Shown: positions 34,273 to 43,340, counted from the stretch's first letter. The stretch: DNA of 64,000 nt from Algoriphagus kandeliae (GCF_004571135.1 NZ_SPSB01000005.1:62001-126000); one strand, 5' to 3'. Made by a program: numbers and translations. Notes: a model not told the origin generated them from the sequence alone.

Positions 34273-35795
34273 TGTATTGAATAAAGGTCCAGTCTGCGCT
34301 GTTCAAGATTTCGTACACTTCCTGCTTTTCGTTGCTTTGTCAACAAATCTAAATCTACATCCGCCACAATAGTTGTTTCTGCATTTTCAGAAGCCTGAGC
34401 AACAATCGAATCGTGAGGAAATGAAAAATCCGAAGGGCTATAGATCGCAGCTTGTGAATACTGAATGTCCATGTTTTCTACTTTCGGCAAATTACCAACT
34501 GAACCGGTTATCGCCACATAACACTCATTTTCAATAGCTCGGGCCCTAGCACATGTATTTACCCGTAGGAAAGCATTTTTCGTATCGGTCCAAAAAGGAA
34601 CGAAAAGAATATCCATTTCCTGCTCTGCGAGAATGCGACCTAGTTCCGGGAACTCGACATCATAGCAAATTAAAATACCGATTCTTCCCGCATCTGTGTC
34701 AAAAACCCGAATCCCATTTCCTCCCTGCAAGCCCCAATATGAGGCTTCATCCGGAGTAATATGAAGCTTATACTGCTTATCATGCGTACCATCACGACGG
34801 CAGAGATAGCTGACATTCCGGAGCTTTTTTCCATCATATTCAGGCATGGACCCTGCTATGATATTGACATTGTACGAGACTGCCAACTCACTCATCCTAC
34901 TCACAATTTCCTGTGTATAATCTGCCAAATTTCGGATCGCTTCTGAAGCATCCATGTCATTGAATTCAGACAAAAGTGGAGCATTGAAAAATTCAGGAAA
35001 AAGACAAAAATCAGATTTATATCCTGAAATGGTATCCACAAAGAATTCAACTTGCTGCATCAAATCATCCACATTGGAGAAGCGGCGCATTTTCCACTGA
35101 ACCAAACCAAGCCTTACAATGGATTTTTGATTACCAATTAGCTTCTCATCCTTTTCATAATAAATGTTGATCCATTCTAACAAGGTAGCGTAAGCTCTGG
35201 AATCCTTGTCTTCTGGAAGATACTTCGTGATTACTTTCCGTACGTGAAATTCATTGGCTAGCTGGAACGAAAGTACAGGGTCGAAAATCTCTTTATTCTT
35301 GACTAATTCAATGTACTTTCTCGGGGTCATTTCCTCAGCATATTTAGAATAGCCTGGAATTCGACCACCTGCGATAATGGACCGAAGATTCAGGTTTTCA
35401 CATAATTCCTTTCGAGCGTCATACAAGCGTCTTCCCAAGCGCATTCCACGATAATCCTGATGCACAAAGACGTCTGTTCCATATAGTGTATCCCCTTCCT
35501 CGTCATGGGTATCAAATTTTCCATAACCTGTAATTTGATCATAGGTATGATTATCTCCGAATTTGGCATAATCAACGATTATACTCAAGGCAGCAGCTAC
35601 TACCTTCCCATTATCCTCAATACAGATTTGCCCTTCCGGAAATACCTTGATTTGATTTTTGAGCTCTTGCTTGGACCAAGTCATGGCTTTATCCCGATAA
35701 ATCGAAGCCATGATTTCCCGAATATCCTCAAAATCAGACAGTTTAATATTCCGGAGTTTAAGTCGGTGTTCGAGTTCTTCTCTTTGTTTACTCAT
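34254..35795 (-). CDS. GNAT acetyltransferase fused to carbon-nitrogen hydrolase
   Basis: 513-residue fusion. Residues about 12-200 form a GNAT domain (VVAAALSIIVDY, VFVHQDYRGMRLGRRLYDARKEL with the Q/R-x-x-G-x-G/A-like acetyl-CoA loop). Residues about 225-505 are a nitrilase-superfamily domain with Glu268 (FPEFF), Lys343 (YKLHI) and Cys377 (LICYDVEFPE) as the catalytic triad. Such fusions are widespread in bacteria; the substrates are unknown, an N-acyl or amide metabolite repair role being one suggestion. Placement as first gene of a kdsC-kdsA operon is the informative context. Starts at ATG 35795 beside a 163-bp gap to the divergent MscS gene. Confidence 0.92.
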   Translation of the reverse strand: MSKQREELEHRLKLRNIKLSDFEDIREIMASIYRDKAMTWSKQELKNQIKVFPEGQICIEDNGKVVAAALSIIVDYAKFGDNHTYDQITGYGKFDTHDEEGDTLYGTDVFVHQDYRGMRLGRRLYDARKELCENLNLRSIIAGGRIPGYSKYAEEMTPRKYIELVKNKEIFDPVLSFQLANEFHVRKVITKYLPEDKDSRAYATLLEWINIYYEKDEKLIGNQKSIVRLGLVQWKMRRFSNVDDLMQQVEFFVDTISGYKSDFCLFPEFFNAPLLSEFNDMDASEAIRNLADYTQEIVSRMSELAVSYNVNIIAGSMPEYDGKKLRNVSYLCRRDGTHDKQYKLHITPDEASYWGLQGGNGIRVFDTDAGRIGILICYDVEFPELGRILAEQEMDILFVPFWTDTKNAFLRVNTCARARAIENECYVAITGSVGNLPKVENMDIQYSQAAIYSPSDFSFPHDSIVAQASENAETTIVADVDLDLLTKQRKAGSVRNLEQRRLDLYSIQWKQKK

Positions 35796-35958
35796 GATTC
35801 AAAATTAAGCCTTTTCCATCAAAAATTTTTGAAAGCTGATAATCAAGTCTTAAAAACAAAATTTTATTCTGAATAGTAATATGAATAGTTCAATCCCATC
35901 ATAGGATCGATAATTATTAATATTTTGTCACAAGATTTGAAATAGACAAGAATAAAAT

Positions 35959-36861
35959 ATGCAATCTGCATTAAACGCTGACAATCAAAAAACAAGCTTT
36001 GATTTTTTATCCTGGTTTGAAGAACTGATGAACTTCAGCCTTTTCAACTTAGGAGAATCTAAATTAACAATTGGCCTTCTACTTACATTGGCCATCTCAT
36101 TTTTAGTTCTTTTTGTAGGTTCAGAATGGATTCGCAGACTTCTTGTCAATCGAATTCTTAAAAAATACCATATTACAGAAGGCACCCGCCTTTCCATCGG
36201 AACGATGGTTAAGTACATCCTGATTCTAGCAGGTATTTTTTCCATCTTACAGACCAATGGAATTGATCTTAGTGCTTTTGGGGTATTAGCTGGTGCCATT
36301 GGTGTAGGTATCGGTTTTGGCCTTCAAAATATCACCAACAATTTCATCAGTGGGTTAATTATCCTTTTTGAGCAACCCATCAAAGTAGGAGATCGGATAG
36401 AAGTTGGAAATGTAAATGGGGATGTAATTAAGATTTCTGCTCGATCCACCATGGTAGTTACCAATGACAACATCACGATCATTGTCCCAAACAGTCAATT
36501 TATTGATAATCAGGTGATCAACTGGTCGCATTCTGATAGAATGGTTAGATTCAATTTCCCTGTTGGCGTGGCTTATCGTGAAGATCCGGAAAAGATCAGA
36601 AACATTCTTTTGGAAGTTGCGAAAGCTAATAAAGGTGTGCTGGATAAACCCGAAACAGATGTGCTTTTCGAAGAATATGGTGACAATAGTATCAATTTCA
36701 ATTTGAGGGTTTGGACTTCAGAATATGTGAATAGACCCAAAGTGTTAAAAAGCCAGTTGTATTTTGAAATATTCAAGCGATTTAGAGAGGAAGGAATTGA
36801 AATTCCATTCCCACAGCGGGATTTGCACCTCCGTTCAGGATTTGAAAATTTAAAAAATTAG
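35959..36861 (+). CDS. Mechanosensitive ion channel, MscS family
   Basis: 300 residues. Three transmembrane helices (about 30-50, 65-85, 92-128); the pore helix AGAIGVGIGFGLQNITNNFISG has the Ala/Gly packing pattern of MscS TM3. A beta domain (EQPIKVGDRIEVGNVNGDV) and C-terminal alpha/beta domain follow. Opens under membrane tension to release osmolytes. It is followed after 46 bp by a DUF6089-like gene on the same strand. Confidence 0.95.
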   Translation: MQSALNADNQKTSFDFLSWFEELMNFSLFNLGESKLTIGLLLTLAISFLVLFVGSEWIRRLLVNRILKKYHITEGTRLSIGTMVKYILILAGIFSILQTNGIDLSAFGVLAGAIGVGIGFGLQNITNNFISGLIILFEQPIKVGDRIEVGNVNGDVIKISARSTMVVTNDNITIIVPNSQFIDNQVINWSHSDRMVRFNFPVGVAYREDPEKIRNILLEVAKANKGVLDKPETDVLFEEYGDNSINFNLRVWTSEYVNRPKVLKSQLYFEIFKRFREEGIEIPFPQRDLHLRSGFENLKN

Positions 36862-36907
36862 GCTAATTTTCGAAGTTAAGACCAATTGGCTCTCTATGAG
36901 CCTGATA

Positions 36908-37837
36908 ATGAGAAAGCTAGTATTACTTTTATTCTTTTCTTTTGGTTTTGCGTTTTTAGGATCTACGCAAAGTTTTTACCGCTATCGTTTCGAAGAGCCA
37001 TGGTCTATTTCTGCCAGTATTGGACCCACCCAGTATTTCGGTGAACTTTATTCCTTTTGGAAATATAATGAAGGTGTGCAACCTGATTGGAATGCGAATT
37101 TTGCATTTAATTACACCTTTGGCACACATCTTCGAGCAAGAGGAGAATTCTCCTATATCAAAATGTCTGGGCAAGACCCTCCCTCTGATCCTAGAGCCTA
37201 TCGTACACCAAGAAACCTTCATTTCAGAGCTAGAAATCTAGAACTGACAGGAATCATCGAATATTACTGGCATCCTGTCAAAGTTCCTAATATCCATCGT
37301 CCACTTTGGAACCCTTACATTTTCTTTGGTCTTGGAATGTCCACTAATAACCCTCAAGCCCAACTGGATGGGGAATGGGTGGATCTTCGACCCTATCAAT
37401 TGGAAAATAATCCCTACAATAGATACATCATGGTTTTTCCCATGGGGCTGGGATTCAAGTACAAGTTGAATGTTTATATGGATTTGAAATTCGAAGGAAA
37501 CTACCGCTTTACTTTGACTGATTACATGGATGATATATCAGCTTATAATGTAAGCGAGTTTTACTTGGATTTGGTTGATGATTATGTTTCTGGGAAAAAC
37601 CCTGATAGACTTCGATTAGCTATTCGAAACCCTGATTTTCTAGATGATAATGGTATGCCAGACATCGACAAAATTCTTCGAAATAATGGCAGAGTCAGAA
37701 GGGGTTCAGGGTTGAGACACCGATTTGATGGGTATATGACGGTCAATGTAGGATTGGAGATTCACTGGTCTCAAGACATTTTTCAAAACTGGATATTTAG
37801 AAATCGTATCTACGAAAAGCGATTCAGATTCTGGTAA
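36908..37837 (+). CDS. DUF6089-like outer-membrane beta-barrel protein
   Basis: 310 residues from ATG 36908 (an ATG at 36896 would add four). Signal peptide about 1-20 (ends STQS). ISASIGPTQYFGELY and FAFNYTFGTHLRARGEFSYIKMSGQDP are typical of the small Bacteroidota barrel family that resembles OmpA-N/DUF6089, with long loops (RRGSGLRHRFDGYM). It ends in ...EKRFRFW with an aromatic C-terminal residue. Function unknown; probably a small outer-membrane barrel. Confidence 0.8.
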   Translation: MRKLVLLLFFSFGFAFLGSTQSFYRYRFEEPWSISASIGPTQYFGELYSFWKYNEGVQPDWNANFAFNYTFGTHLRARGEFSYIKMSGQDPPSDPRAYRTPRNLHFRARNLELTGIIEYYWHPVKVPNIHRPLWNPYIFFGLGMSTNNPQAQLDGEWVDLRPYQLENNPYNRYIMVFPMGLGFKYKLNVYMDLKFEGNYRFTLTDYMDDISAYNVSEFYLDLVDDYVSGKNPDRLRLAIRNPDFLDDNGMPDIDKILRNNGRVRRGSGLRHRFDGYMTVNVGLEIHWSQDIFQNWIFRNRIYEKRFRFW

Positions 37838-37934
37838 ATTCCCTCGCGGCTGAAAATTTCAGAAAGGTTTTTTGTAATTTGGATATACCGCTGTACACCA
37901 ATTCAGCTGGAATCACCTTAAAAACCCAGCAGAA

Positions 37935-39614
37935 GTGAATTTAAACTTTTGGGAATTTCTTGCCGGCTTAGGGATATTCCTTTTTGGAATGAACCAAATG
38001 GAATTAGGGCTTCGAGAGCTTACGGGAAGATCTTTCCGTCAACTTTTAAAAAAATTTACCAACCACCCTCTAAAGGGGATACTTACCGGAACCCTTATCA
38101 CCTCCATTCTACAAAGCAGCTCCTTAGTCACCTTAATGGTTTTGGCATTTTTAGGAGCAGGAGCACTTAGCCTGAATCACGCACTGGGAGTGATTTTAGG
38201 AGCAAATCTCGGAACCACGATAACGGCCTGGATTGTGTTTTTATTAGGGTTTAAGGTCAGCATTTCTTCTTTTTCCCTACCCTTTATCGGAATAGGTGCC
38301 ATGATATCTTTACTTCTTGGCAGAAACATATTTATCAAAAACCTAGGACTTTTTCTGGTTGGTTTTGGGTTTTTGTTTTTTGGAATGGATCTAATGAAGG
38401 TCTCTATTGAAAGCCTTTCAGGTTCCATTGATTTTGCCCAATTCACGAATTTTGGATTAATCGTTTTCCTATTAATCGGACTCGTACTCACGGCCTTAAT
38501 CCAGTCCAGTTCAGCTACGATGGTCATTTTACTAAGTGCCATAAACTCCGGAATATTGGCCTTAGACCAAGCTGCTGCAGCTGCCATAGGAGCTAATATC
38601 GGCACAACCATTACTGTAACATTGGGAGCCATCGGAGGAAGCCCAGACAAGAAAAGATTGGCTTTATTGCATTTTTTATTCAATGTGGTCACAGGGCTAA
38701 TCGTATTCTTTTTTGTTCCCTTTATCGTCAATTGGATCAATCAAATGGATTTTGGACAAGATCCATTATTCGATTTAGCCCTATTTAACACAGTCTTAAA
38801 TTTCTTTGGTATTGTACTTTTCTATCCCTTTTTAAAGCCTATCACACATTGGCTTAGGGAAAGGTTTGTGCGGACACAAGAGCCACATACACGCTATATT
38901 CAAAATGTAGGAATAGAAGTACCTGAAGCAGCTATACAAGCTTTAGAAAAAGAGCTGTTGATTTTGTATGCCAAGACAAAAGCATTCATCTTTTTGACGA
39001 TGGATTTGAATCCAAGGCCCGAAAAACCTAGGGGTTTTTTCGATCAGATTTTACATCAGCCTTTGGATTATATTACCCATTATAGGGAACTGAAAAATAT
39101 AGAAGACGAAATTACCGCCTATCATCTTAAACTTCAAAAAAGCAGTATCAAAGAAGAGGAGGCCAAAAAACTGATTTCTCTAATGCTGTCTGTGCGATTG
39201 ATGATTTTTGCTGCGAAAGATTTTAAAGATATCGCCCACAACATCAAAGAAATCCTGCTATCAAGTAGAAATTTACCAAAGGATTTTCTGGAAAAACTCC
39301 AGCAAAAAACAAAAGATCAAATTCAGCAAATCGATAATTTAGTCGAAAATCAGGTGGAAAAAATTACCCTTCCAGATTGGATGCTTCGAAATGAAGAAGA
39401 GGCAGACCGAATGATTGAAGGATTATTTGAGCAGGCCAAAAATCATAAAACAGACATCCCCTTTTCAACCCTTTCCAATGTAGCCAAGGAGTTTTCAAGG
39501 GGCTTATATAACTTGGGTGCCGCTGTATTACACTGGCGGCACCCAATTAATGTCGTGCTTGACCCAACCGAAGTCTCAACTTTACAGTCAAACCTTCAGG
39601 CTAAGGACTCCTAA
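37935..39614 (+). CDS. Na/Pi symporter family protein
   Basis: 559 residues starting at GTG 37935. About eight hydrophobic segments with two inverted QSSS motifs: SILQSSSLVTLM (about 55-66) and ALIQSSSATMVI (about 186-197), the signature of sodium-dependent phosphate cotransporters. The C-terminal 200 residues form a PhoU-like helical domain. Imports phosphate with sodium in the inner membrane. Its last 27 bp overlap the convergent usp gene; no terminator was seen between them. Confidence 0.92.
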   Translation: MNLNFWEFLAGLGIFLFGMNQMELGLRELTGRSFRQLLKKFTNHPLKGILTGTLITSILQSSSLVTLMVLAFLGAGALSLNHALGVILGANLGTTITAWIVFLLGFKVSISSFSLPFIGIGAMISLLLGRNIFIKNLGLFLVGFGFLFFGMDLMKVSIESLSGSIDFAQFTNFGLIVFLLIGLVLTALIQSSSATMVILLSAINSGILALDQAAAAAIGANIGTTITVTLGAIGGSPDKKRLALLHFLFNVVTGLIVFFFVPFIVNWINQMDFGQDPLFDLALFNTVLNFFGIVLFYPFLKPITHWLRERFVRTQEPHTRYIQNVGIEVPEAAIQALEKELLILYAKTKAFIFLTMDLNPRPEKPRGFFDQILHQPLDYITHYRELKNIEDEITAYHLKLQKSSIKEEEAKKLISLMLSVRLMIFAAKDFKDIAHNIKEILLSSRNLPKDFLEKLQQKTKDQIQQIDNLVENQVEKITLPDWMLRNEEEADRMIEGLFEQAKNHKTDIPFSTLSNVAKEFSRGLYNLGAAVLHWRHPINVVLDPTEVSTLQSNLQAKDS

Positions 39615-40412
39615 ATCTCCTTGGTACAAAACAGTCTCAGTAACACCAATTTGATAAGCTGGGCTTCCAGCGTGGTCTCCTGAAACCAAAACTACCAAGT
39701 GAATCCGTTCTTCATCACAAAATGCTACAATTCCCTTTTCAACTTCTCGGGCACTGTAAGTATGCTGATGAAAAACGATTTCTTCGTTGCCTGATTGGAA
39801 CAAGTCCATACCCTCTTTGATCTCCTTCGATGAAGCAAATTTTTCAGGAGTATTAATGAAAAGCTGATGGACTGAAGCCTTAAAAGCTTTTACAAGAGAT
39901 TTGATTTCAGCAAAAGCCTTTGGCGCATCTTCATGGAAGGTAGACGCAAAAGCAATTTTCCTGAAATCATTCCCGTCCATGGCTTTTTTGACTGCCAAAA
40001 CAGGCATCGGGGCAAGCCTCAACATTTTTTGGAGATTAGAACCAATGAATTTTCCTTCTTCGAACCCTTTCCCATAAGCCCCCATTACGATCATATCAGC
40101 CTGATTTGCTTGTGCCACTCGCAAGATTTGCTCATACGGCACACCTATTTTTACAATTTGTTCAATCGGGGCTTTGGCTGGTGCTACTTTTTGAATGTAT
40201 TCCGGAAGGACTTCTTCTGCCTCCTCCTTTTGCTCGATCAGATCCGGATACCTTTTTTGAGCTTCTTCAGAAAGCTTTTCAAAATCAATCTCAGATGGGA
40301 TCACAGTTGCCAAAAGAATTTTAGCATCGGTTTTAGCCTGGATTTTTTGGGCTGTCTTCAATGCTTCTAAGGAGTAGAATGAAAAGTCAAAGGGAACAAC
40401 GATGGTCTTCAT
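39588..40412 (-). CDS. Tandem universal stress protein
   Basis: 274 residues with two USP domains: about 1-145 (IVVPFDFSFYSLEALKTA; MIVMGAYGKGFEEGKFIGSNLQKML has the G-x2-G-x9-G ATP-binding loop) and about 150-274, which is more degenerate. Binds or senses ATP/stress ligands, unspecified. The ATG at 40412 is preceded by GGAGAATACC, a strong Shine-Dalgarno that is buried in an RNA stem (see leader feature). The gene upstream is a GNAT; the stop of that gene is 90 bp away. Confidence 0.9.
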   Translation of the reverse strand: MKTIVVPFDFSFYSLEALKTAQKIQAKTDAKILLATVIPSEIDFEKLSEEAQKRYPDLIEQKEEAEEVLPEYIQKVAPAKAPIEQIVKIGVPYEQILRVAQANQADMIVMGAYGKGFEEGKFIGSNLQKMLRLAPMPVLAVKKAMDGNDFRKIAFASTFHEDAPKAFAEIKSLVKAFKASVHQLFINTPEKFASSKEIKEGMDLFQSGNEEIVFHQHTYSAREVEKGIVAFCDEERIHLVVLVSGDHAGSPAYQIGVTETVLYQGDLGVLSLKV

Positions 40413-40501
40413 GGTATTCTCCGTTTTGGTTTATACCAAGGTCCAAAATACTTTAGAAAATTCCCTTGAGGGATATCAACGGAGAACCTGATAATTATCA
40501 G
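40413..40501 (-). promoter_or_regulatory. Structured leader with sequestered Shine-Dalgarno before usp
   Basis: Seen in sequence (plus coordinates): TTCTCCGTT (40417-40425) and AACGGAGAA (40478-40486) are perfect 9-bp complements. In the mRNA the GGAGAA ribosome site, five to ten bases before the ATG, lies in this stem. Inside it are two hairpins: TTGGT-TTAT-ACCAA (40426-40439) and TCCC-TTGA-GGGA (40462-40473), giving a three-way-junction layout. CTGATAATTATCAG (40488-40501) is a perfect palindrome next to the upstream gene's stop codon. Whether it regulates anything is inference. Confidence 0.55.
40488..40501. repeat. 14-bp perfect palindrome
   Basis: CTGATAATTATCAG reads the same on both strands and abuts the stop codon of the GNAT gene. 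It could be an operator for the usp leader or an mRNA-end structure. Confidence 0.6.
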
Positions 40502-40978
40502 TTAAGCCGGGGATTTTGGGTTTTTTAGAAACATTTTCACATTACATCGAGCATATTTCCCCTCTTCAGGCTTCTCAGCTTCAAACCCTAATTTTTGATA
40601 AATTTTGATAGCAGGCCCCAGTTTGGAATGAGAATACAGCTCTACTTTTTCAGCCCCCATATCCCAAGCTTTTTCTAAGATTGCCTTTCCCAAGATCATA
40701 CCAATTCCTTTCCCTTGGGCGGATTTTCGAACACCCATTTTTATCAGTTCATAGGTCTTATCCTTGACTTTAGAAAGTCCAACCGTTCCGACTATTTCCC
40801 CATCCATTTCTGCAAAAAGAATGGCTCCTCCCTTATCAATGATGGTCTCTTCGGGATTTTCTAGTTGCATCTTGTCGAATTCTTCCAAGGAAAAGAGCTC
40901 CTCTACCCATTCCTTGTTGATGGATTCAAAAAAAGGTTGAAGTTCAGGCCGAAATGGGAGAATACAGATTTGTGACAT
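40502..40978 (-). CDS. GNAT N-acetyltransferase
   Basis: 158 residues from ATG 40978 (a TTG at 41047 opens a 23-residue extension that overlaps the RidA start). GNAT fold with VGTVGLSKVKDKTYELIKMGVRKSAQGKGIGMILGKAILEKA: the R/Q-x-x-G-x-G/A acetyl-CoA motif is SAQGKGIG. Substrate unknown; family members modify small amines, antibiotics or proteins. Start is divergent from the RidA gene 68 bp away, and the next gene downstream is usp. Confidence 0.88.
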   Translation of the reverse strand: MSQICILPFRPELQPFFESINKEWVEELFSLEEFDKMQLENPEETIIDKGGAILFAEMDGEIVGTVGLSKVKDKTYELIKMGVRKSAQGKGIGMILGKAILEKAWDMGAEKVELYSHSKLGPAIKIYQKLGFEAEKPEEGKYARCNVKMFLKNPKSPA

Positions 40979-41046
40979 GCTTTCCTTGCTTTGGTAGTTG
41001 ATTTGGAAAATTTCTGCTAGATTAGGTTTGATCAACCAATAATCCA

Positions 41047-41550
41047 ATGAAAAAATATCTGATTTTATGTTTCCTGTCTTTTTCTATTTTTCAGTTTGCC
41101 CAAGCTCAAAGTCCTGAGCAACGAATTCAAGAATTAGGGTTAGAAATTCCCGAGGTAAGTCAGCCCATGGCAAATTATGTCAAATGGAGGCAGGTTGGCA
41201 ATATGCTCTACCTTTCAGGAAACGGTCCGGATGTCTTTGGAAAAGTAGGTGATGACCTGACTCCTGAACAAGGATATCAAGCAGCACGGGAAACAGGATT
41301 AGAAATTATCGCAGTTTTGAAAGCTGCCACAGGAGATTTGAGTCGTATCAAACAGTTTGTCAAAGTATTGGGAATGGTCAATTCCGCCCCTGATTTCACT
41401 GGACATCCTGCTGTGATCAATGGCTTTTCAGACCTGATGGTAGAAGTCTTTGGAGAAAAAGGAAAACATGCCCGCTCAGCGGTGGGTGTTGCAGCTTTAC
41501 CCAACAATATTGCCGTGGAGATAGAAGTGATCGTAGAGCTGGAGAATTGA
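41047..41550 (+). CDS. Exported RidA-family protein
   Basis: 167 residues with a clear signal peptide (1-20, ending FAQAQ), unusual because RidA enamine/imine deaminases normally act in the cytosol. The RidA domain occupies about 40-165 with NMLYLSGNGPD, the conserved Arg (KHARSAVGVAALP) and the C-terminal EIEVIVEL. In cytosolic RidA that Arg and a nearby Glu hold 2-iminobutyrate. A periplasmic substrate is implied. Stop overlaps the next start (TGATG). Confidence 0.88.
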   Translation: MKKYLILCFLSFSIFQFAQAQSPEQRIQELGLEIPEVSQPMANYVKWRQVGNMLYLSGNGPDVFGKVGDDLTPEQGYQAARETGLEIIAVLKAATGDLSRIKQFVKVLGMVNSAPDFTGHPAVINGFSDLMVEVFGEKGKHARSAVGVAALPNNIAVEIEVIVELEN

Positions 41551-42074
41551 TGATCAAATCATTTCTTTCTTTTCTACTTCCTTTGACTTTCCTTTTGTTC
41601 CCTGTAGAAAAGACTTTCTTTGCAGAATACATCTATGTGGATGGCTTAGCTTTTCGGCAACAAGGGCTCAAAAGTATTTTTGATAAATATGGACCTATTC
41701 AAAGATCGGATACTAATTACGAATGCGGGTTCCATTCCAATGAAGAACAGGGAAAAATTTATTACCAGCTGATCTATGATCAAGTCACTTGGATAGGAAA
41801 TACTGAGGAGGGTTATATCCCAGAATTGGTAGTTTTCGACCCAGAAGGTGAAATCAAATGGACCTATTTTCAGGAGATTGAATTCAGCGGGAAAAGCGCT
41901 CAGAATGAAGTCGAGAATTTTATGGAAAAGAAGGCCGAACCCATTCAAATCTACGGACGGGATGAGGAGGGTTTATATAGCCTTGGAGGCCGATTTACCA
42001 ATGCTGACGATGGATTTTTCTTTCTTTTTAAAAATGGGAAATTGATTGAGTTTCATTATTGGAGTCCTTGTTGA
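41550..42074 (+). CDS. Exported hypothetical protein
   Basis: 174 residues from ATG 41550, overlapping the RidA stop codon by one base. Signal peptide about 1-24 (hydrophobic SFLSFLLPLTFLLFPV). The mature part (FAEYIYVDGLAFRQQGLKSIFDKYGPIQR onwards) is acidic and aromatic with no recognised domain. Two cysteines (about 57 and the last residue, Cys174) may form a disulfide in the periplasm. Co-transcribed with RidA. Function unknown. Confidence 0.75.
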   Translation: MIKSFLSFLLPLTFLLFPVEKTFFAEYIYVDGLAFRQQGLKSIFDKYGPIQRSDTNYECGFHSNEEQGKIYYQLIYDQVTWIGNTEEGYIPELVVFDPEGEIKWTYFQEIEFSGKSAQNEVENFMEKKAEPIQIYGRDEEGLYSLGGRFTNADDGFFFLFKNGKLIEFHYWSPC

Positions 42075-42160
42075 AACCTTTGACTTAGAGAGTTAAAAAT
42101 GACAAATGTATATTTAACACCCATTTTGAGATGATTAGATCAACAAAAGGTAGATAAAAC

Positions 42161-42176
42161 GTATTTTGGCAAATAC
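42161..42176. other. Hairpin before the alpha/beta hydrolase gene
   Basis: GTATTT-TGGC-AAATAC is a perfect 6-bp stem followed by CTTTTAACTAA and the ATG at 42187. It may be a weak terminator for the upstream pair or a leader element. Confidence 0.4.
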
Positions 42177-42186
42177 TTTTAACTAA

Positions 42187-43149
42187 ATGAAAAATTATCT
42201 ATTTACAGTATTCTTTTTTATAACGACAATAAGTTTTGCTCAATTAAACCCATCTGATAAAGGCTTCGAGGAGTATACGATTGAGAATGAAAATGATACT
42301 ATTAATTTCTACATCTATAATCCTAAAAAAGTAAAAAAAGAGCATCTTTTTATTCACGTTGATGGATCTTATCCAGCACCTCTCTGGATTGAAACGAATC
42401 CTTGCTGTGTAACACAAGACCCTTTTAATTACAGTTTAATTCCAGAGGACTATGCTTATGTGGTTATTTCTAAACATGGATTCCCTTTTAGCGATAAGGA
42501 AGACTTTAAAATACCCAAGGACTTTTGGAAAAAAAACACTTTAGATTTTCGTGTCGAAAGAGTTAATCAAGTTATTAAGTATGTTCAAAAGAATATTTTT
42601 AAGCCAAGAGAAATTGTGGTTGTTGGAACATCACAAGGAACAGATGTTACTGCCAAATTAGCCACGATTAATAAAGATATTACCAAAATTGGTTTTTGGG
42701 CTGGAGGTGGACTTCCACAGCTAATGGAGTTCATTATGTTTGCTCGGAAAGATGCAATTTCTGGTAAAATAACTGAAATAGAAGCTACTAGACGAATTGA
42801 TTCGCTTTTAACTCAATTTGAAAAGATGTTTGAAAACCCTAGTCCAGATAGAATGTGGGATGGAAATAGTTATTTAAGCTATGTAAGCTTTTCAGAACCA
42901 CCTATTGAAAATCTTTTAAAACTTGAGATCCCTATTTATCTAGCAATAGGAACTAAAGACGAGAATGTTGCTGTAGAAAACTCTTATATAATTCCGATTG
43001 AATTTATAAGACACCGTAAAAAGAATCTGACTTTTCGTCAATTCCCAAACTATGACCATGGCTTTGTAGAAAAACTTGAGAGCGGAGAAGAAATCGATAG
43101 GTTTGATAAGGTCACAAAGGATTTTATTAATTGGATAAATGAAAAATAA
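42187..43149 (+). CDS. Alpha/beta hydrolase, exported
   Basis: 320 residues. Signal peptide (1-19, TTISFAQ). The nucleophile elbow is GTSQG (about 146-150) and PNYDHGF near the C-terminus supplies the His, with a likely Asp in DENVAVEN. The start DGSYPAPLWIE resembles the oxyanion region of exported esterases. Substrate unknown. The gene is clearly more AT-rich than its neighbours, and it lies next to a spacer bounded by inverted repeats, so recent acquisition is possible. Confidence 0.8.
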   Translation: MKNYLFTVFFFITTISFAQLNPSDKGFEEYTIENENDTINFYIYNPKKVKKEHLFIHVDGSYPAPLWIETNPCCVTQDPFNYSLIPEDYAYVVISKHGFPFSDKEDFKIPKDFWKKNTLDFRVERVNQVIKYVQKNIFKPREIVVVGTSQGTDVTAKLATINKDITKIGFWAGGGLPQLMEFIMFARKDAISGKITEIEATRRIDSLLTQFEKMFENPSPDRMWDGNSYLSYVSFSEPPIENLLKLEIPIYLAIGTKDENVAVENSYIIPIEFIRHRKKNLTFRQFPNYDHGFVEKLESGEEIDRFDKVTKDFINWINEK

Positions 43150-43157
43150 CAATTTGT

Positions 43158-43320
43158 CAACAATGGCTACAGATAATTGCATGCCTGCCTGTCGATTTGC
43201 GTGCCGAAGGAATGCTGACAGGTTCTAACCTACTTCTGAAAATCCTGGCGGATATTCAGTTTGTTGTGTGTTTGCAAAGTTAAGTGCTAACCCGCGTAAC
43301 TACTCATAGCCATATCGTTG
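43158..43320. repeat. Inverted-repeat-bounded spacer between two accessory genes
   Basis: CAACAATGGCTA (43158-43169) and TAGCCATATCGTTG (43307-43320) are imperfect inverted repeats (11 of 12 pairs with a two-base bulge). Inside lie CCTGTC (43188-43193) with GACAGG (43217-43222), and GTTA-AGTGC-TAAC (43279-43291). The overall shape recalls an integron attC site, but the GTTRRRY and RYYYAAC core sites are not intact. Confidence 0.5.
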
Positions 43321-43340
43321 TATTTAATAAACAAAACTGA

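Noticed and set aside
43158-43320. True integron attC site
   Set aside because: The GTTRRRY and RYYYAAC cores are not intact and no integrase is in the window; reported only as an inverted-repeat spacer.
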